Below, one piece after another: positions 62,091 through 64,000 of a DNA stretch of 64,000 bases. Position 1 is the first letter of the stretch; each line of letters opens with the position of its first letter. The translations under genes were made by a program, and so were the position numbers. Below the pieces are notes generated by a model. It did not search any database and was not told the origin of the DNA. It worked only from the letters and a program-made list of their open reading frames with translations. The DNA comes from Candidatus Gastranaerophilales bacterium (GTDB lineage: Bacteria > Cyanobacteriota > Vampirovibrionia > Gastranaerophilales > Gastranaerophilaceae), in assembly GCA_905234865.1 (NCBI GenBank), contig CAJOJE010000007.1:1-64000 (forward strand), given 5' to 3'.

Positions 62091-62917
62091 TGTTAGACTT
62101 AAATGCTCAATATGAAGTTTTAGCCTATTCGATAGGCGACACAAAAGCCGGTACGAAAATGGGGAAACTTCAATTAAAAAATAAAACAACCGATACCGTT
62201 TTAAATTGTATTCTTTGGGAAGAGGCAATAAACAGGCTCGATTCCAAGATTTTTAAAACGGGAAACATAGTAAAAATCACAACCGCAACTTATAACGAAA
62301 GATTTAATAACTGCTTGATTACGAATATGGAGCTTTTAATCGAAGCGAAAGCAGGAATTGAACAAGAGGAAGCGCTTGAACTTTACGATTTTATCATTAA
62401 AACTATCGATGAATTTAAAAACGAAGAATTAAAACGTTTTACAAAAAATACGATAGAAAGCGTTAAAGACAAGCTTTTAATTGCTCCTGCCGCAAAAGTT
62501 ATGCACCATAATTATATGGGCGGTTTGTTGGTGCATACGGTTGAATGTATTCACTTCGCTCTTGCGATATTTCCCGAACTTTTCCATAAAATCAACAAAG
62601 ATACCCTTCTTGCCGCTTGCATTTTGCATGATATAGGAAAAATTTACGAATATATTATAGACCCTGAATCGGGGTTTGTTGAATACGATGTCGAATTTAG
62701 GAAAAATTGGATATCGCATTCTCAATACGGTTTTTCTCTTTGCATGGCAAACAATCAACCGATTGTGGCACGAATGATAGCTGCTCACCATGGAAGGGCC
62801 GATTGGGGTGCTATGATTGATTTAGGGGAAAAAGATTTAGAAAATTATTATTATATCGTTCATCATATTGATGATTTATCCGCAAAATTCGGAAGAATAA
62901 GTATTAACGATTTATAG
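62090..62917 (+). CDS. OB-fold plus HD-domain nuclease-like protein (YhaM type)
   Basis: This 275-aa protein has an N-terminal OB-like domain (GKLQLKNKTTDTVLNCILWE) followed by an HD domain: MHHNYMGGLLVHTVE, LHDIGKIYEY and AAHHGRADWG give the H...HD...H...D set. The architecture matches YhaM 3'-5' exoribonucleases. It is translationally coupled to kdsA. Confidence 0.82.
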   Translation: MLDLNAQYEVLAYSIGDTKAGTKMGKLQLKNKTTDTVLNCILWEEAINRLDSKIFKTGNIVKITTATYNERFNNCLITNMELLIEAKAGIEQEEALELYDFIIKTIDEFKNEELKRFTKNTIESVKDKLLIAPAAKVMHHNYMGGLLVHTVECIHFALAIFPELFHKINKDTLLAACILHDIGKIYEYIIDPESGFVEYDVEFRKNWISHSQYGFSLCMANNQPIVARMIAAHHGRADWGAMIDLGEKDLENYYYIVHHIDDLSAKFGRISINDL

Positions 62918-62925
62918 GAGGAAAA

Positions 62926-63612
62926 TTGAAAAAAATCATATTATCTTTGGCGCTTTTCCTGTTATTTGTTTGCAGCAATGCCGACGCTTATCAAATTGAA
63001 GCTGCGGCAAAAACAAAACGCATTCCCATGGGGACAAAAATCGAACTTGAAACGGCGCATAAAATTGAAAGCGACAAAGTAAATACCGGCGATATGTTCA
63101 GTTCATACTTAACGAGAGATGTAAGAACGCAAACTACAATGATTTTACCGAGAGGAACGGTTGTAAGAGGAAGTGTATTAAGAGTTAAATCGCCTTCCTT
63201 ACCTTCAAAATCAGGTATTTTATATTTGAATTTCGACCATGTTGTTGCGCCTAACGGTTCGCAACTTCCGATTTCTGCAGGAATTGCGGGAAGTTTTAAT
63301 CTTGATATGGACGGCGGCATTAAAGGCGGCGAAAACTATGGCGGAAAAGTTAAGCAAAACTGGTCAAAAGCAGGCTCAATCGTTAAAAATTCAACTCAAT
63401 GGGGAATTAAATCCGGCGACGATTGGTTTAAAGGCGGAAAATATATCGTTACTCCGTTTTCCGCAACGGGCGGTGCAATTGCGGGCGCAGGATATTTTGC
63501 AGGGGTAAGCATTATTGACTTATTTAGGAAAGGTAATAATGTCGATATTGAAAAAGGAACGGTTTTCGAACTTATGTTATTAGAACCTTTGGATGTGCCT
63601 GTCAGTGAATAA
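62926..63612 (+). CDS. Exported protein of unknown function, 228 aa
   Basis: TTG start at 62926 behind a strong AGGAGG. The signal peptide (KKIILSLALFLLFVCSNADA) is followed by a beta-rich domain (GTKIELETAHKIESDKVNTG, MFSSYLTRDV, LPRGTVVRGSVLRVKSPS), a Gly-rich region and VFELMLLEPLDV. Element order is like the exported protein at 28708-29325. Probably periplasmic or outer-membrane associated. The cinA-like gene starts inside its last codons. Confidence 0.7.
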   Translation: MKKIILSLALFLLFVCSNADAYQIEAAAKTKRIPMGTKIELETAHKIESDKVNTGDMFSSYLTRDVRTQTTMILPRGTVVRGSVLRVKSPSLPSKSGILYLNFDHVVAPNGSQLPISAGIAGSFNLDMDGGIKGGENYGGKVKQNWSKAGSIVKNSTQWGIKSGDDWFKGGKYIVTPFSATGGAIAGAGYFAGVSIIDLFRKGNNVDIEKGTVFELMLLEPLDVPVSE

Positions 63613-64000
63613 TCAAGAAAAAATAAAAGAAATTTTAACAAATAAAAAAATGAAGCTTTCCGTCGGCGAATCATGTACGGGAGGGCTTATCAGCTCTTAT
63701 TTAACGGATGTTGACGGAGCTTCAAATTTTATTGAAATAAATTTTGTAACATACAGCGAAGAGGCAAAACAAAATTTTCTTTTCGTTCCAAAAAATATTA
63801 TTGAAAAATTTGGCGTTGTTTCTTTTGAAACGGCAAAATATATGGCAAAAGGGCTTTTAAAATATTCTGATTTTTCAATTTCGACGACAGGATACGCAAG
63901 CTCAAACAACGGTGATAAAATTAACTCAAAAGGTACCGTATATTTTGCTTTCGGGCACAAGGAAAATATTAAAGTTTCAAAATATATATCAGATAAAACA
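63605..64000 (+). CDS. CinA C-terminal/PncC-type nicotinamide-nucleotide amidase, 5' part
   Basis: From GTG at 63605 (overlapping the previous stop by 8 bases) the frame is open to the end of the window, giving 132 residues. It contains KLSVGESCTGGLISSYLTDV, FVTYSEEAKQNF and TTGYASSNNGD, the CinA C-terminal (PncC) pattern, which deamidates nicotinamide mononucleotide. ATG at 63650 is an alternative, but would remove the usual N-terminal helix. There is no N-terminal molybdopterin-like CinA domain, so it is the short stand-alone form. Confidence 0.85.
   Translation, partial: MNNQEKIKEILTNKKMKLSVGESCTGGLISSYLTDVDGASNFIEINFVTYSEEAKQNFLFVPKNIIEKFGVVSFETAKYMAKGLLKYSDFSISTTGYASSNNGDKINSKGTVYFAFGHKENIKVSKYISDKT

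Noticed and set aside
1-64000. tRNA and rRNA genes
   Set aside because: I looked for cloverleaf T-arm patterns (GTTCGA) and rRNA motifs; only the tmRNA and its degenerate 3' copy were found.

Overview
The window is AT-rich, densely packed bacterial chromosome. It most likely comes from a gut relative of Cyanobacteria (Vampirovibrionia/Melainabacteria, order Gastranaerophilales). Three observations support this: a tmRNA whose tag begins ANNVVK, close to the cyanobacterial ANNIV type; a DUF3326 protein, a family I know mainly from Cyanobacteria; and Gram-negative envelope genes (kdsA, rmlA) together with type IV pilus genes. TGG is the tryptophan codon throughout and TGA behaves as a stop. The lineage is an inference from gene content, not a database result.

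Layout. 1-2.2 kb is a decayed or accessory stretch: the 3' end of a membrane protein with a 90-bp in-frame tandem repeat, a truncated gene, a frameshifted membrane-protein remnant and a small repeat/hairpin element. 2.2-5.4 kb holds a NarL-type response regulator, a small conserved protein and a secreted GHL10-type glycoside hydrolase. 5.4-17.1 kb is a defence region: ssrA (tmRNA) with a degenerate copy of its 3' end, mcrB-mcrC, a convergent Xer recombinase, and a complete type II-C CRISPR locus. That locus has a divergent tracrRNA, a compact 1023-aa cas9, cas1, cas2, a duplicated terminator/leader module and an array of 15 repeats and 14 spacers.

17.2-29.3 kb has a candidate small RNA, small membrane proteins, an HNH-like protein, a radical SAM protein, pilO and a pilM-pilN fusion, rlmB, the primary sigma factor, and a histidine kinase / response regulator / degenerate GspE-family ATPase operon. 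29.4-46.1 kb mixes alpha-glucan metabolism (a GH13 enzyme and a GT35-like protein lacking the PLP lysine) with housekeeping genes (HU, thiL, aroQ, Ski2-like helicase, holA, holB, lysS) and a pilin-like protein. 46.2-52.1 kb is a TPR/GT9-like gene followed by overlapping trpDCFBA. 52.1-64 kb contains an isolated LuxR-type DNA-binding domain, a purine-rich non-coding stretch, a diguanylate cyclase, an ylxR-type gene, a divergent protein-kinase-like protein, an apparent recA-rmlA-(4x GntR wHTH)-GH57 operon, kdsA, an HD-domain nuclease-like gene, an envelope protein and the start of a cinA/pncC gene.

The most interesting items are: the CRISPR locus, where -10 elements sit in every repeat, the tracrRNA promoter is a perfect consensus, and leader and repeat type seem to have been switched; the kinase-fold protein at 54584-55903; the regulator with four tandem winged-helix domains at 58209-59315; the GT35-like enzyme with Ser in place of the catalytic PLP lysine; and the degenerate secretion ATPase coupled to a two-component system.
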